54,745 bases of DNA from Nitrosomonas sp. (GTDB lineage: Bacteria > Pseudomonadota > Gammaproteobacteria > Burkholderiales > Nitrosomonadaceae). Location: NCBI GenBank assembly GCA_028577615.1, contig JAJSDU010000019.1, positions 1 to 54,745 on the forward strand, in the 5' to 3' direction. A program made the position numbers and the translations under genes. Below the pieces are notes generated by a model. That model was given only the letters and a program-made list of their open reading frames with translations, had not been told where the DNA came from and made no database searches. Position 1 is the stretch's first letter. Each line of letters opens with the position of its first letter. This document shows, in pieces, positions 35,031 through 43,571 of this stretch.

Positions 35031-36551
35031 CTAAGTCGGATCAACCATGCCCGCCGCGATCAGTTTCAAGGCGGTTATACTTGGTATGAAAAAGTAATCG
35101 CCGCCGCGGGTTTCAACCAGGCGCGGAATGTTGTTGACGAAGTGCGGCGGCTTGCCGGAACCGGGTTCGACCTGCAAGACAACCTTGCCGGGATGGCTGG
35201 CATCGTGATTACCCAGTAAAACCTCCTTGTCGTTGCCTTCCTTGAAGTCATTGGCATAGTTGATCCATTGCTGCTGGATAAACTCGAACTGCCGCTGAAT
35301 GTCTACGTTGAGCGCCATGAAAATAATACCGTGGTTGCCGTCATCCCGGGTGGCGTCCTTGACGCTGCCGTAAGGCAATCCGCGCCGTAAAATTCTGCGC
35401 CGGTCATCCAGGGCGCCTGGTGTTTCATAAGCATTGGTTACGCCGTATTCCAGCGAACCGCGGGGATTGATGCGCCGCAGGTGCGCGCTGTAAGGGCATT
35501 TTGCGCCATGAATGTCGTCGTTGTAGGTAAAGTCGGTCAGCATGCGTTTTTTTTCAGCAAAATCGGCGGCTTCGAATGCTTTGTCCCACTCCGCCTTGCT
35601 GGCGTCATCAGGGGCCTTGACGATGGGTGCGCCATTGTCGCGCCAGCGTCCGGCAAATTTTGCAGCCAGCATTTCCTTGCTGCCGGGAAAACTTTTGCTC
35701 TGTTCGTCGAGAAAACGATTGAAGGTGCCGACATTCTCATGCAGTTTGCGATAAACCATATATGTGCCGTTACGCGCCAGCAGGGTCGGGGACGGAGCCG
35801 TTTTGGGATATTCCATGGCTTCGTCGACATGACCGAGCAGGAATTCACCGGTCGCCAAAGGCGCCCAGCTGCCATCGCGCATCAGTTTGCCGCGCCCCAG
35901 TACGCGCGCGGCTATGTTGGTTTGTCCTTCAAAAACCGGATCGCCGATACCATCGGTATAGCCGAAATGTTCCTTGGGGGTAGAGTTGCCGGCTTCATCG
36001 TACAACACGCTGGCCTCCTGGTAAGGCAGATCATCTTCTCCCGCATCGCCCCGGTGACCAGTCAAAAGTGTTACACCGCCACCGGAAGCTTCGACCTGCT
36101 CCACAACCCAGTTATAACGTTCGATTAATGCTTCCATATTCTGCGCGTTGATCGACATCCAGATATGAACCCGTTCTTTCCAGATATTATCCCAGTTTTC
36201 CGGGGCACTGGGACCATCGTCGCCGAGAATATCCTTGCGCTTTGCCATGCCCATCATGAAATCTTCCGGAAAACCTCTCAGCGATGCGGTAGGCAGTTCC
36301 AATGCTTTCAGTCCGACATAGGTGAAGGCGATATTCGTGGTAGCCATCGGTTTTTCAACAGCGGGGCTGGCGCCGGATTTGTTCCAGGAGATGGCTGTGG
36401 TGACTTTGGTTGTAATGGCGGCAACAAATTTGCGGCCTTTGTCACCATTGTTGATCCGTAAAAACAGGTAGCGTGCTTTCTGATAATTATATGCGCCGTA
36501 GGCCTTGATAATGTTTCCCTGAATATCAGTTAAATCGAGATCTTTTGTCAT
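35031..36551 (-). CDS. DyP-type haem peroxidase
   Basis: 506 residues, a long DyP-type (dye-decolourising) peroxidase. Begins with the DIQGNIIKAYG signature close to the N-terminus. The distal aspartate motif is FGYTDGIGDP (usual GFRDG). The proximal region is AHLRRINPRGSLEYGVTN with a basic loop RRRILRRGLPYG; then IIFMALNVDIQRQFEFIQQQW and a C-terminal FFIPSITALKLIAAGMVDP. No signal peptide, so cytoplasmic or encapsulated; no encapsulin gene is in the window. It oxidises substrates with H2O2 or lipid peroxides. The start at 36551 (MTKDLDLTDIQGN) is chosen by family alignment. Confidence 0.88.
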   Translation of the reverse strand: MTKDLDLTDIQGNIIKAYGAYNYQKARYLFLRINNGDKGRKFVAAITTKVTTAISWNKSGASPAVEKPMATTNIAFTYVGLKALELPTASLRGFPEDFMMGMAKRKDILGDDGPSAPENWDNIWKERVHIWMSINAQNMEALIERYNWVVEQVEASGGGVTLLTGHRGDAGEDDLPYQEASVLYDEAGNSTPKEHFGYTDGIGDPVFEGQTNIAARVLGRGKLMRDGSWAPLATGEFLLGHVDEAMEYPKTAPSPTLLARNGTYMVYRKLHENVGTFNRFLDEQSKSFPGSKEMLAAKFAGRWRDNGAPIVKAPDDASKAEWDKAFEAADFAEKKRMLTDFTYNDDIHGAKCPYSAHLRRINPRGSLEYGVTNAYETPGALDDRRRILRRGLPYGSVKDATRDDGNHGIIFMALNVDIQRQFEFIQQQWINYANDFKEGNDKEVLLGNHDASHPGKVVLQVEPGSGKPPHFVNNIPRLVETRGGDYFFIPSITALKLIAAGMVDPT

Positions 36552-36623
36552 GGTGAATCGTTCCTGTTCGGGTTTGATTTTGTAGCGGGTTTTCAGTGGT
36601 GTGAAGTCATTTGAAAGCACCCG

Positions 36624-37331
36624 TCAAGGTGTTGATTTCCCCGGCAGCCATGTCGGCGCAGTCAAATTGTCAGGCTGAACATGCGCTATAAATGCTTTGA
36701 AATCCTGCTGGATTTCAGCCGCACTTTTGCCTTGATGCGCCATGGCGAATTGAGTGAATTCTTGCTTCAGATAGAGCGCTTTCAGTTGTTCCTGCAGTGA
36801 ATCATCCGTCGATCCATTAAAGAACAGACTGGCCTCAAGCTGACATTCTTTAATATAAGCGATAAAACCGGCGCAGTCGGTGATTTTGTCGAATGCCACG
36901 CAATGTTCCCAGATATGGCGGACATCACGCTGAGTGCCCTGATGGTCGGTGTAAGACCACTTTTCCCACATGCCGGTGAGATAAGCGTCCAGGTCGCCAT
37001 GAAAATTACTCGAGAAAACCAGATATTTTGATTTCAGATGATCCTTGCGCGGCAGTGCCTTTTTACGCGCGGAGTCGGAAAAAATGGATGTAATATCCGA
37101 AAAATTGAAGATTGAGTCATTGGCGGGCAGCGATTCGTAAAATACGTCATCCAGAATAAACAGCCGAGCCAGGTAGGTATTAGGTACTTTGGTCAGCGGA
37201 CTTTGCTCATGGATCGGCAAACGCATGCAGCGCTCGCGCGTGATGTCGGCAAGAGAAGTTTCGCCGATAGCGCCATTTTTGATGGGCGACAAGACAGTTA
37301 ATGCGGTTGCGTTACCACTTTTTGTAGCCAT
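36624..37331 (-). CDS. Unknown protein, paralogue of the next gene
   Basis: 235 residues, no signal peptide or helix spanning the membrane. Contains HLKSKYLVFSSNFHGDLDAY (~100-119) followed by LTGMWEKW, and later IWEHCVAF. The upstream neighbour has the matching YMLFFSNFNGSWDQYVDSF, then a tryptophan-rich block and a YIRHNQIDTAHYYNAYP segment comparable to YIKECQLEASLFFNG here. So the two genes encode distant paralogues of one family. Function unknown; the link with the downstream DyP peroxidase (72 bases) suggests a role in the same oxidation pathway. Confidence 0.72.
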   Translation of the reverse strand: MATKSGNATALTVLSPIKNGAIGETSLADITRERCMRLPIHEQSPLTKVPNTYLARLFILDDVFYESLPANDSIFNFSDITSIFSDSARKKALPRKDHLKSKYLVFSSNFHGDLDAYLTGMWEKWSYTDHQGTQRDVRHIWEHCVAFDKITDCAGFIAYIKECQLEASLFFNGSTDDSLQEQLKALYLKQEFTQFAMAHQGKSAAEIQQDFKAFIAHVQPDNLTAPTWLPGKSTP

Positions 37332-37368
37332 ATTGGTCTTCCTTCTGAGGTTTGCGTGATTGACAGAA

Positions 37369-38010
37369 TCAGAATCGAGTCTGTTCGTAGCGTTTTTTGA
37401 CTTCGTAAGACGACAGGCTGACGATCGGCGTGGGTTTCATGTCGCCGAAATGATGTTGCAGGTCGTTGAGCAGCCGGTAGTAGTCCTGCAGAAAATCCTC
37501 GGGTGATTTGTCGCTGGATTCAGTGTTGAAGCGGATCAACGCTTTTTTGATTTTTTGCGCCGATTTGACATCGTTGGATGCCGCCATGGGGTAGGCATTG
37601 TAATAATGTGCTGTATCGATCTGGTTATGTCGGATATAGTTGTGAAAAGGTGTCAGTGGAACGGATTTGGGGTAACGGATATTCCATTTCCAGAACAGGT
37701 CGAGTCCAGAAGGTATGGCAAATGTGAACGAATCGACATATTGATCCCAGCTGCCATTGAAGTTACTGAAAAAAAGCATGTAGGCATAATGCAGATCTTC
37801 TTTGGGTTGACTTGAATCAAGATGGGGAAAGCCATCTCTGGGAATAATGACCCACCGGGCATAGTGAATGAGAGACAAGGTCTGCAATCCTTTCAATGTA
37901 CTGGGCAGCAGGGTTGCAGCTTTAAAGAACAGCTTGTTTGTCCAGGTTGTGTACCAGCGTATCGGGGTGATCACGTTCATGGCATACGCTTTACCAGCTA
38001 TGTTCGACAT
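37369..38010 (-). CDS. Unknown protein, first gene of the DyP/P450 cluster
   Basis: 213 residues. LQTLSLIHYARWVIIPRDGF (~43-62), YAYMLFFSNFNGSWDQYVDS (~75-94), LDLFWKWNIRYP and YIRHNQIDTAHYYNAYP are the most ordered-looking blocks, rich in aromatic residues. The SNF-x-G-xxx-xY motif is shared with the next gene, and the order of secondary blocks is the same. No export signal. It is separated from the next gene by 37 bases and is probably the head of a leftward operon. Function unknown. Confidence 0.72.
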   Translation of the reverse strand: MSNIAGKAYAMNVITPIRWYTTWTNKLFFKAATLLPSTLKGLQTLSLIHYARWVIIPRDGFPHLDSSQPKEDLHYAYMLFFSNFNGSWDQYVDSFTFAIPSGLDLFWKWNIRYPKSVPLTPFHNYIRHNQIDTAHYYNAYPMAASNDVKSAQKIKKALIRFNTESSDKSPEDFLQDYYRLLNDLQHHFGDMKPTPIVSLSSYEVKKRYEQTRF

Positions 38011-38314
38011 AACAGCTCCTTGATGGGTTGATTATTAGTCTGCTTTTTATTTTGCTTCGGTGTGTTTCTACTCTTTTCTGGCTTTTTTAATCGATGAAAT
38101 GTGGTTTTGTAACATGCATCTGCTGTCAGCTGTTCAATTGTCAACAGCGTAGCTTTAACAGCCTGTTAAAACCTGCTTGCAGCATATGAATGGCATTCAG
38201 TTGAATACTTTCCTGCTTCAAAAACATCTTAATATGTAAAAGCTGTTCGCGCAAGAATTATGGTTCTGATTGAGAAGGTCGAGAATCCGATGGCTCGGTC
38301 GGAACAGAAAAATA
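38011..38314. other. Upstream region of the DyP/P450 cluster
   Basis: Non-coding. Contains the palindrome at 38154-38170. No clear -35/-10 pair for the leftward cluster was identified. Confidence 0.4.
38154..38170. repeat. TTTAACAG-type palindrome, copy 2
   Basis: TTTAACAGCCTGTTAAA, a perfect palindrome with one central base, 144 bases upstream of the first cluster gene. Confidence 0.65.
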
Positions 38315-38403
38315 GAGACTTTTGCAAAAACCCATAATGGGTTTTATATCCTATTGTTTTTATTAGTCTGAGATTTTATAAAATAGAGTTTTGCAAAGGT
38401 CTC
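38315..38403. mobile_element. MITE-like element, 89 bp
   Basis: Ends GAGACTTTTGCAAAA (38315-38329) and TTTTGCAAAGGTCTC (38389-38403) are 15-bp inverted repeats with one mismatch. The element is AT-rich, has no coding capacity, and carries an inner palindrome AACCCATAATGGGTT (38329-38343). Both flanks read AAATA, a possible 5-bp target duplication, although AT-richness makes chance possible. Ends resemble IS5-like termini, including the relic at 19352-19860. Confidence 0.7.
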
Positions 38404-38511
38404 AAATAATGTTTAAAAATCAGCCTTTCAGGCAAGAAGTCAATCGCTTGATGCAGGTTGCTGATTCTTGAGGAAGAGGATGCCGCCATGTGGACGGAAT
38501 GCTCAAAATTC

Positions 38512-39828
38512 TCAGGAGGCGGATTTGGAAAGATCGCTTAAAAAGCGATCGATAATCGGTTTGCTGACGTGCGGCATGACGACGACGTGGGCGTATGATG
38601 CGGCATCGCCGGTATTCCCGTTTTGTCCGCTGGTCATGGTTGCCAGCGTGTAGCGTTCAACGATGCTGTCAGCTGGCTTCCTGAAGTAAATGATGACTGA
38701 ACGCGGATTGCTGCGCATCGGTGTCAGATGACTGAAATGAGTCTGCATTTCATGCATCAGGTAATCGGTCGCTTCCAGCATATTTCGCGCGTCATGGGCC
38801 TGACGGGAAAATTCCTGCGCCGAGCTGTAAAAATGGAATTCGGCCGGTTTGACTGCGTCACGCGAGCAGGTGATGGTGCCGGGGATTTGTAATAGGTATT
38901 CGGGGTTATGCATTTTGCTGAATTGTGTTTCGAATTCATCAAAAATGGCTCGTGTGGTGATGAACAGTCCGGCAGGCGCGGGAAAGCCAAAGAATTTATG
39001 GCAGGAGACAGCGATCGAGTGGTAGCGTATCTGTCCGCTTGATCCGGTATGCAGCAGCTCATCGGCAAATGTGGTATGCGGCAGATAACCACCGAACAGC
39101 GCCGCATCGAGATGAAGATAGGATACGCGGCCGCCGAGCTTGCTCTGAATCTCGTCGATGGAATCCACTGCGCCCTTGAAGGTGGTTCCAATGGTTGCAA
39201 CGACCAGGGCTGGATGACTCGGGTTGGCTTTCAGTCTGGCTTCGAAATCGGCGATGTTCATGCTGCCGTCAGCCAGGGTATCAACTTCGATCCGGTCGAG
39301 ATTGAGCAGATGCGCAAGGATCTGAATGGAATAGTGCGCCTCGCGCGTGTAATAAATTTTGGGCATAACGCCGGTACGGCTGTGCAGCAGAGTGCGCCCG
39401 ATGAAAATGCCATGCATATTGCTATCGGTTCCGCTGTGGGATAGAAATCCCCAGATATTATTGTGCCTGAAGCCATAAAGCTGACCAAATCGCTCAATAA
39501 GTTCCCGTTCAAAGTCATGGGTATTGAAACCAAAATGGCTGTGTTTGAACGGATCGCCGACATTATTGAAATGGAATTGATTCAGCCCGGCTTCATGCAG
39601 CTTTTGTCGCCACGCGAAGAATGCCGCCGGCGGTATATTCATATTAACCGGATAGCCCAGCATAAGCGCTCTTTGCCGGGCCAGCGCCTGCAAATCTTTA
39701 AGATCGGAGGGGACGAATGTATCCGGCAGCACATTCAGCAGTGGCTGGGCCGCGAAGGCGGCGGGTGTGCATGCGGCGAAAGCGGTTGCGCCGCTCAATC
39801 CAAGGAAACTACGGCGGGAGATAGGCAT
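38512..39828 (-). CDS. Tat-exported PLP-dependent decarboxylase (HDC-like)
   Basis: 438 residues. The N-terminus MPISRRSFLGLSGATAFAA is a twin-arginine signal, ending CTPAAFAA. The rest is a group II PLP decarboxylase close to histidine decarboxylases: GFLSHSGTDSNMHGIFIGR (PLP phosphate site), ATIGTTFKGAVDSIDEI, HLDAALFGGYLP with the PLP aspartate, and VSCHKFFGFPAPAG with the Schiff-base lysine. Such enzymes are normally cytoplasmic; export of one by Tat with cofactor bound is unusual. The start at 39828 begins exactly at the signal. It lies 25 bases after the multicopper oxidase gene on the same strand. Substrate unknown. Confidence 0.85.
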   Translation of the reverse strand: MPISRRSFLGLSGATAFAACTPAAFAAQPLLNVLPDTFVPSDLKDLQALARQRALMLGYPVNMNIPPAAFFAWRQKLHEAGLNQFHFNNVGDPFKHSHFGFNTHDFERELIERFGQLYGFRHNNIWGFLSHSGTDSNMHGIFIGRTLLHSRTGVMPKIYYTREAHYSIQILAHLLNLDRIEVDTLADGSMNIADFEARLKANPSHPALVVATIGTTFKGAVDSIDEIQSKLGGRVSYLHLDAALFGGYLPHTTFADELLHTGSSGQIRYHSIAVSCHKFFGFPAPAGLFITTRAIFDEFETQFSKMHNPEYLLQIPGTITCSRDAVKPAEFHFYSSAQEFSRQAHDARNMLEATDYLMHEMQTHFSHLTPMRSNPRSVIIYFRKPADSIVERYTLATMTSGQNGNTGDAASYAHVVVMPHVSKPIIDRFLSDLSKSAS

Positions 39829-39853
39829 CAGAGTAGCCCTTTTATCAAGAGGA

Positions 39854-41464
39854 TTAATAAATCTCAAAATTTCGCATCATGCCCATGTCTTCGTGCTCAA
39901 GATTATGGCAGTGATACAGAAACAGTCCGGTAAAGTGCTGGAATGGTTTGATAATTTCGATTTCCTCGCCGGGCATTACGAGCACGGTGTCTTTCCAGCC
40001 GCTGTGGATAAAGCCTTCCTTGACGGTGTCATAGGCGCTGCTTGAACTGTTCTGTTTGCGCGACACAATCTGAAACTGCTGTCCATGCAGATGAATCGGG
40101 TGCGGCATTGAATGCATCATGCCCATCATTCCCATGCCGCGGCCACCCCTCATACCCCCGCTACCCATGTCGTTGTCATGAAAGATGCGAATTTTCTGAA
40201 TCGAATCGACCGGTATGCGTTCGATGTCCAGGTGATCGTACATACTGAACGTGCGGCCATTAAGCTGGAATGTCATATGCCGCATGCCAATGGCAATCGG
40301 CACGGTTTTGTCCGGATGGGTCAAATCCTTGGCGCTGAGACGTTTTATGGTGACAAGCTTATCCGGTAGTGCCGGAGAATCGCCTGTTTTTTCGGCAATG
40401 TTGAATGTGATAACCGGAAAGGCCTTGCCTTGCGCGAGCCCGCCGCCCATCATGCCGCCGCGTCCCCTGCCGCGCATGCCACCCATACCACCCATTTGTG
40501 GTCCGCCGCCTTTATAGTCCAGGCTTTGCAAGGTAAGATCCGAACCGATGTCACGGCCGGTAAAATCCATCCACAATTCAAGCCGTTCCGCGGGTGCAAG
40601 CATCACGTAAGGCATGGTTCCCGGTTTTTCGAGCAAGCCGCCGTCGGTACCGATGACGGTCAATGGCGTGCCGTCACTCCAGCCCAGCTTGTAAATGCGT
40701 GAATTGGAGCCGTTCAGCAAGCGCAGGCGGTAAGCACGTGTTTTTACCGGAATTACGCTGCCGGCTTGGCCATTCACCAGAATCGTGTCGCCTAGAAATC
40801 CGATCATGCGTCGATGCATGCCGTGCAGATACTGGAATTGATTACCAGCGGTGAATTGCCGGTCCTGAATGATCAGCGGGATTTCATAATCATCGGCAGG
40901 CAGCGCCAGCTTTTGTTCCTCGGCGTCACGCACGGTGATCATGCCCGCCAGTCCCTGATAAACCTGAGTGGCGGTCATATCATGCGTATGTGAGTGATAC
41001 CAGTAAGTGCTGGCCGGATTGTCGATTTCAAACTCATACACATAACGTTCCCCGTTATAAATTTCGTACATCGGGTGTCCGTCCATTTTTTGCGGCACGT
41101 GCATTCCGTGCCAGTGGGTGATAACCGGTTCGTTAATGTGGTTATAAAAGAAGATCCGTATTTTCTGGCCGCGTTCGAAATTCAAAATGGGGCCCAAATA
41201 GCCGGGCAGCGTTTTGATGGTTTGCGTCGGTCCTTTCAGCAGCTTTCCTGTGTACTGAAAAACATGGGTTTTTGCGCCCGGTAGAATCGGGACTTCCGCC
41301 GTCCGGGCATGTAGTTCCAGTTCCACGTCCGCTTTGAGGTTATGGTCAGGATCTTTGTTGATCAAGCGTTCTTCGCTCCGGCTCAAACCAGGTAGTGCCG
41401 ATGCGATGGCGCCGAAAGCAGTGTATTGCAGAAATTTCCGCCGTGAAAATTCCGTGTATGACAT
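39854..41464 (-). CDS. Tat-exported multicopper oxidase, Met-rich
   Basis: 536 residues with Tat signal FSRRKFLQYTAFGAIASALP. Three cupredoxin domains. Copper ligands: HWHGMH (~118), YWYHSHTHD (~154), HPIHLHGQQFQ (~453) and HCHNLEHEDMGM with the type 1 cysteine (~516-527). Two methionine/glycine-rich inserts (~331-355, QMGGMGGMRGRGRGGMMGGG-like; ~430-450) recall the methionine-rich copper-binding part of CueO, so cuprous or metal oxidation is likely, though phenol or amine oxidation cannot be excluded. Followed at 25 bases by the exported decarboxylase. Confidence 0.9.
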   Translation of the reverse strand: MSYTEFSRRKFLQYTAFGAIASALPGLSRSEERLINKDPDHNLKADVELELHARTAEVPILPGAKTHVFQYTGKLLKGPTQTIKTLPGYLGPILNFERGQKIRIFFYNHINEPVITHWHGMHVPQKMDGHPMYEIYNGERYVYEFEIDNPASTYWYHSHTHDMTATQVYQGLAGMITVRDAEEQKLALPADDYEIPLIIQDRQFTAGNQFQYLHGMHRRMIGFLGDTILVNGQAGSVIPVKTRAYRLRLLNGSNSRIYKLGWSDGTPLTVIGTDGGLLEKPGTMPYVMLAPAERLELWMDFTGRDIGSDLTLQSLDYKGGGPQMGGMGGMRGRGRGGMMGGGLAQGKAFPVITFNIAEKTGDSPALPDKLVTIKRLSAKDLTHPDKTVPIAIGMRHMTFQLNGRTFSMYDHLDIERIPVDSIQKIRIFHDNDMGSGGMRGGRGMGMMGMMHSMPHPIHLHGQQFQIVSRKQNSSSSAYDTVKEGFIHSGWKDTVLVMPGEEIEIIKPFQHFTGLFLYHCHNLEHEDMGMMRNFEIY

Positions 41465-41584
41465 TGTTTTTCTCCTAGATTAGCGTGCTTTTGCCGGGAT
41501 GAAATCGAACATGAAATCAAGTCATATTTATAATATTAGCACCGATCAGACTGGCGAAAACCGACCTGGATCAAATTATTCGGT

Positions 41585-42436
41585 TTATCGTCGAATGGGT
41601 ATTTTAAAATAGGATACGCCGTTATCTTCCGGTGGCGGCATTTCACCTGCACGGATATTGGTCTGTATCGAAGGCAGCAGTAATACCGGTGCGTCGAGTG
41701 TTGCATCACGTTTTGTCCGCAGCGCGACGAATGCGCTTTCGTCGATTCCATCATGTGCATGGATATTGTGCGCCCGTTGGGCTGCAACGGTGGTTTCCCA
41801 GGCTGGTTCACGATCGGCTGGCGGGTAATCATGGCACATGAACAAACGGGTTTCAGCCGGAAGGGCTAGCAATCTCCGGATCGAACGGTAGAGGGCATGC
41901 GCATCGCCACCTGGAAAATCGGCGCGCGCGCTGCCGACATCCGGCATGAACAGCGTGTCGCCGATAAAGATCGCATCTTCAAACTGATATGCCAGATCCG
42001 CAGGCGTGTGACCAGGTGTTGACAGTGCTGTTCCGGTTAATTGTCCAACCTGAAATGTTTCATTGTCGGCAAACAGATAATCGAAATGATGGCCATCCGG
42101 TATAAATTCATCGCCAAGGTTAAATAGTTTTTTGAATGTTTGCTGTACGGCGGGAATGTTTTCACCAATGGCAATTTTTCCGCCTAGTTTGCCTTTTAAG
42201 TAATGCGCGGATGATAAGTGATCGGCATGTGCGTGCGTTTCGAGAATCCAGTCAACCGTCAGGTGCTGTTGCTGAACAAACGCGATAATCTGGTCAGCGG
42301 AAGTTGTGCTGATGCGTCCTGATTTGGGATTGTAGTCCAGAACGGGATCAATAATGGCGCATCTGCCATGCGGTTGATCATATACGACATAGCTGATCGT
42401 CCCAGTGACTGAATCAAAGAAAGCTTTAATATTCAT
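41585..42436 (-). CDS. Persulfide dioxygenase-like metallo-beta-lactamase (BLH type)
   Basis: 283 residues, MBL fold with THAHADHLSSAHYLKG (metal ligands), LSTPGHTPADLAYQ, FIGDTLFMPDVGSARADFPG and FMCHDYPPADR. This wording matches ETHE1/BLH persulfide dioxygenases, which oxidise glutathione persulfide to sulfite with non-haem iron. It is divergent from a transporter/BigR/SQR operon with a shared AT-rich control region, the arrangement described for the bigR loci of Xylella and Agrobacterium. Confidence 0.87.
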   Translation of the reverse strand: MNIKAFFDSVTGTISYVVYDQPHGRCAIIDPVLDYNPKSGRISTTSADQIIAFVQQQHLTVDWILETHAHADHLSSAHYLKGKLGGKIAIGENIPAVQQTFKKLFNLGDEFIPDGHHFDYLFADNETFQVGQLTGTALSTPGHTPADLAYQFEDAIFIGDTLFMPDVGSARADFPGGDAHALYRSIRRLLALPAETRLFMCHDYPPADREPAWETTVAAQRAHNIHAHDGIDESAFVALRTKRDATLDAPVLLLPSIQTNIRAGEMPPPEDNGVSYFKIPIRR

Positions 42437-42484
42437 TGACGTTATTAACTCCTTGGCATGTGAGGCAAAACTAAAATATTTGTC

Positions 42485-42535
42485 TTGACATCAATATATC
42501 AAAATATATATCATATATCAATATTATATCTTGAG
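42485..42535 (+). promoter_or_regulatory. Promoter and candidate BigR operator
   Basis: TTGACA (42485-42490), 16-base spacer, TATATC (42507-42512), inside an AT-rich block with three copies of ATATATCA-like sequence (42494-42520). BigR-type repressors bind AT-rich imperfect palindromes that cover the -10 of the divergent operon. The assignment rests on position and composition. Confidence 0.5.
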
Positions 42536-42599
42536 TTAATCAATAATGCAGGTAAAGCTTTGTTTCATCGGCGATTATATTTTGGAGGCGTAGTGTGAA

Positions 42600-43052
42600 A
42601 TGAATATAGCACAGACGATTGCAGAAATTGACATACCTTGGCTGGCGCTGACTGGTGGAATGCTCATCGGACTGGCGACAGCGCTGTTTTTGCTTGCCAA
42701 TGGGCGTATAGCCGGTATCTCAGGGATTGTTGGCGGTATTGTCGGCGGCTTGATGCATTTAAGCTGGCGTGATCTGGACTGGCGCCTGGCATTTGTTCTG
42801 GGTCTGGTTGTGTCAGCTTTGGTATGGCAGCAGTTCTTCAATCTCCCGGCTGTGCAGATTCAGGCCAGCGACATGATGCTGGTTATTGCCGGCGTGCTGG
42901 TCGGTTTTGGGACACGGCTAGGCTCGGGTTGCACCAGTGGTCACGGGGTTTGTGGTATAGCAAGGCTCTCACCGCGATCCATTGCGGCCACAGTGATGTT
43001 TATGTCGACTGGTTTTGCAGTAGTCTACCTGCTGCGGCATGTCATTGTGTGA
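42600..43052 (+). CDS. YeeE/YedE-type transporter, PmpA-like half
   Basis: 150 residues, four membrane helices. Conserved GTRLGSGCTSGHGVCGIARLSPRS (~101-124) with two cysteines, as in thiosulfate/sulfur-compound transporters of the YeeE (TsuA) and PmpA/PmpB families. The other half is the next gene. GGAGG stands 11 bases before the ATG. Confidence 0.87.
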   Translation: MNIAQTIAEIDIPWLALTGGMLIGLATALFLLANGRIAGISGIVGGIVGGLMHLSWRDLDWRLAFVLGLVVSALVWQQFFNLPAVQIQASDMMLVIAGVLVGFGTRLGSGCTSGHGVCGIARLSPRSIAATVMFMSTGFAVVYLLRHVIV

Positions 43053-43076
43053 TGGTTTGTTAAAGTGAGGCTTGTC

Positions 43077-43520
43077 ATGCGTAAATCGATTGTGTTATTC
43101 ACCGCATTGATTTCAGGGCTGGTTTTTGGTTTTGGATTGATTCTCTCCGGCATGGTCAATCCAGCCATTGTTCTAGCGTTTCTGGATGTGGCCGGTCAAT
43201 GGAATCCGTCGCTGTTATGGGTGATGGGCGGTGCGGTTGCAGTTTCCGCTGTTGCGTTTTTTATTGCCCGGCGGCGCTCAGTGAGCTTTCTGGGCTTACC
43301 GGTTAATGTGCCCACTTCCAGTGTGATTGACAGGCGCCTGCTGGCGGGCAGCTTCCTTTTTGGCGCGGGATGGGGTACTGCCGGGTTCTGCCCGGGACCG
43401 GCTCTGGTTATGGCAGGAACGGGCAGCGAAAAAGCGATTTTATTTGTTATCGCAATGCTGGCAGGTATGTTGTTGTTTGAAATTGCCGGACATGCACGGA
43501 AAAGCAGTGCGGCATCGTAA
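43077..43520 (+). CDS. YeeE/YedE-type transporter, PmpB-like half
   Basis: 147 residues, four helices. N-terminal FGFGLILSGMVNPAIVLAFL and C-terminal FGAGWGTAGFCPGPALV with one cysteine are typical of the second half of two-gene YeeE systems. Start at 43077 (MRKSIVLF) with GTGAGG upstream; an in-frame GTG four codons earlier overlaps that site. Probably imports or exports a sulfur compound together with the previous protein. Confidence 0.86.
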   Translation: MRKSIVLFTALISGLVFGFGLILSGMVNPAIVLAFLDVAGQWNPSLLWVMGGAVAVSAVAFFIARRRSVSFLGLPVNVPTSSVIDRRLLAGSFLFGAGWGTAGFCPGPALVMAGTGSEKAILFVIAMLAGMLLFEIAGHARKSSAAS

Positions 43521-43571
43521 TGCATCCGTTACAGATCAAAAACAATGAGTTGAATTGCAACGTAAATAGTG

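Noticed and set aside
35481-36128. 215-codon rightward open frame opposite the DyP gene
   Set aside because: Shadow of the conserved peroxidase reading frame.
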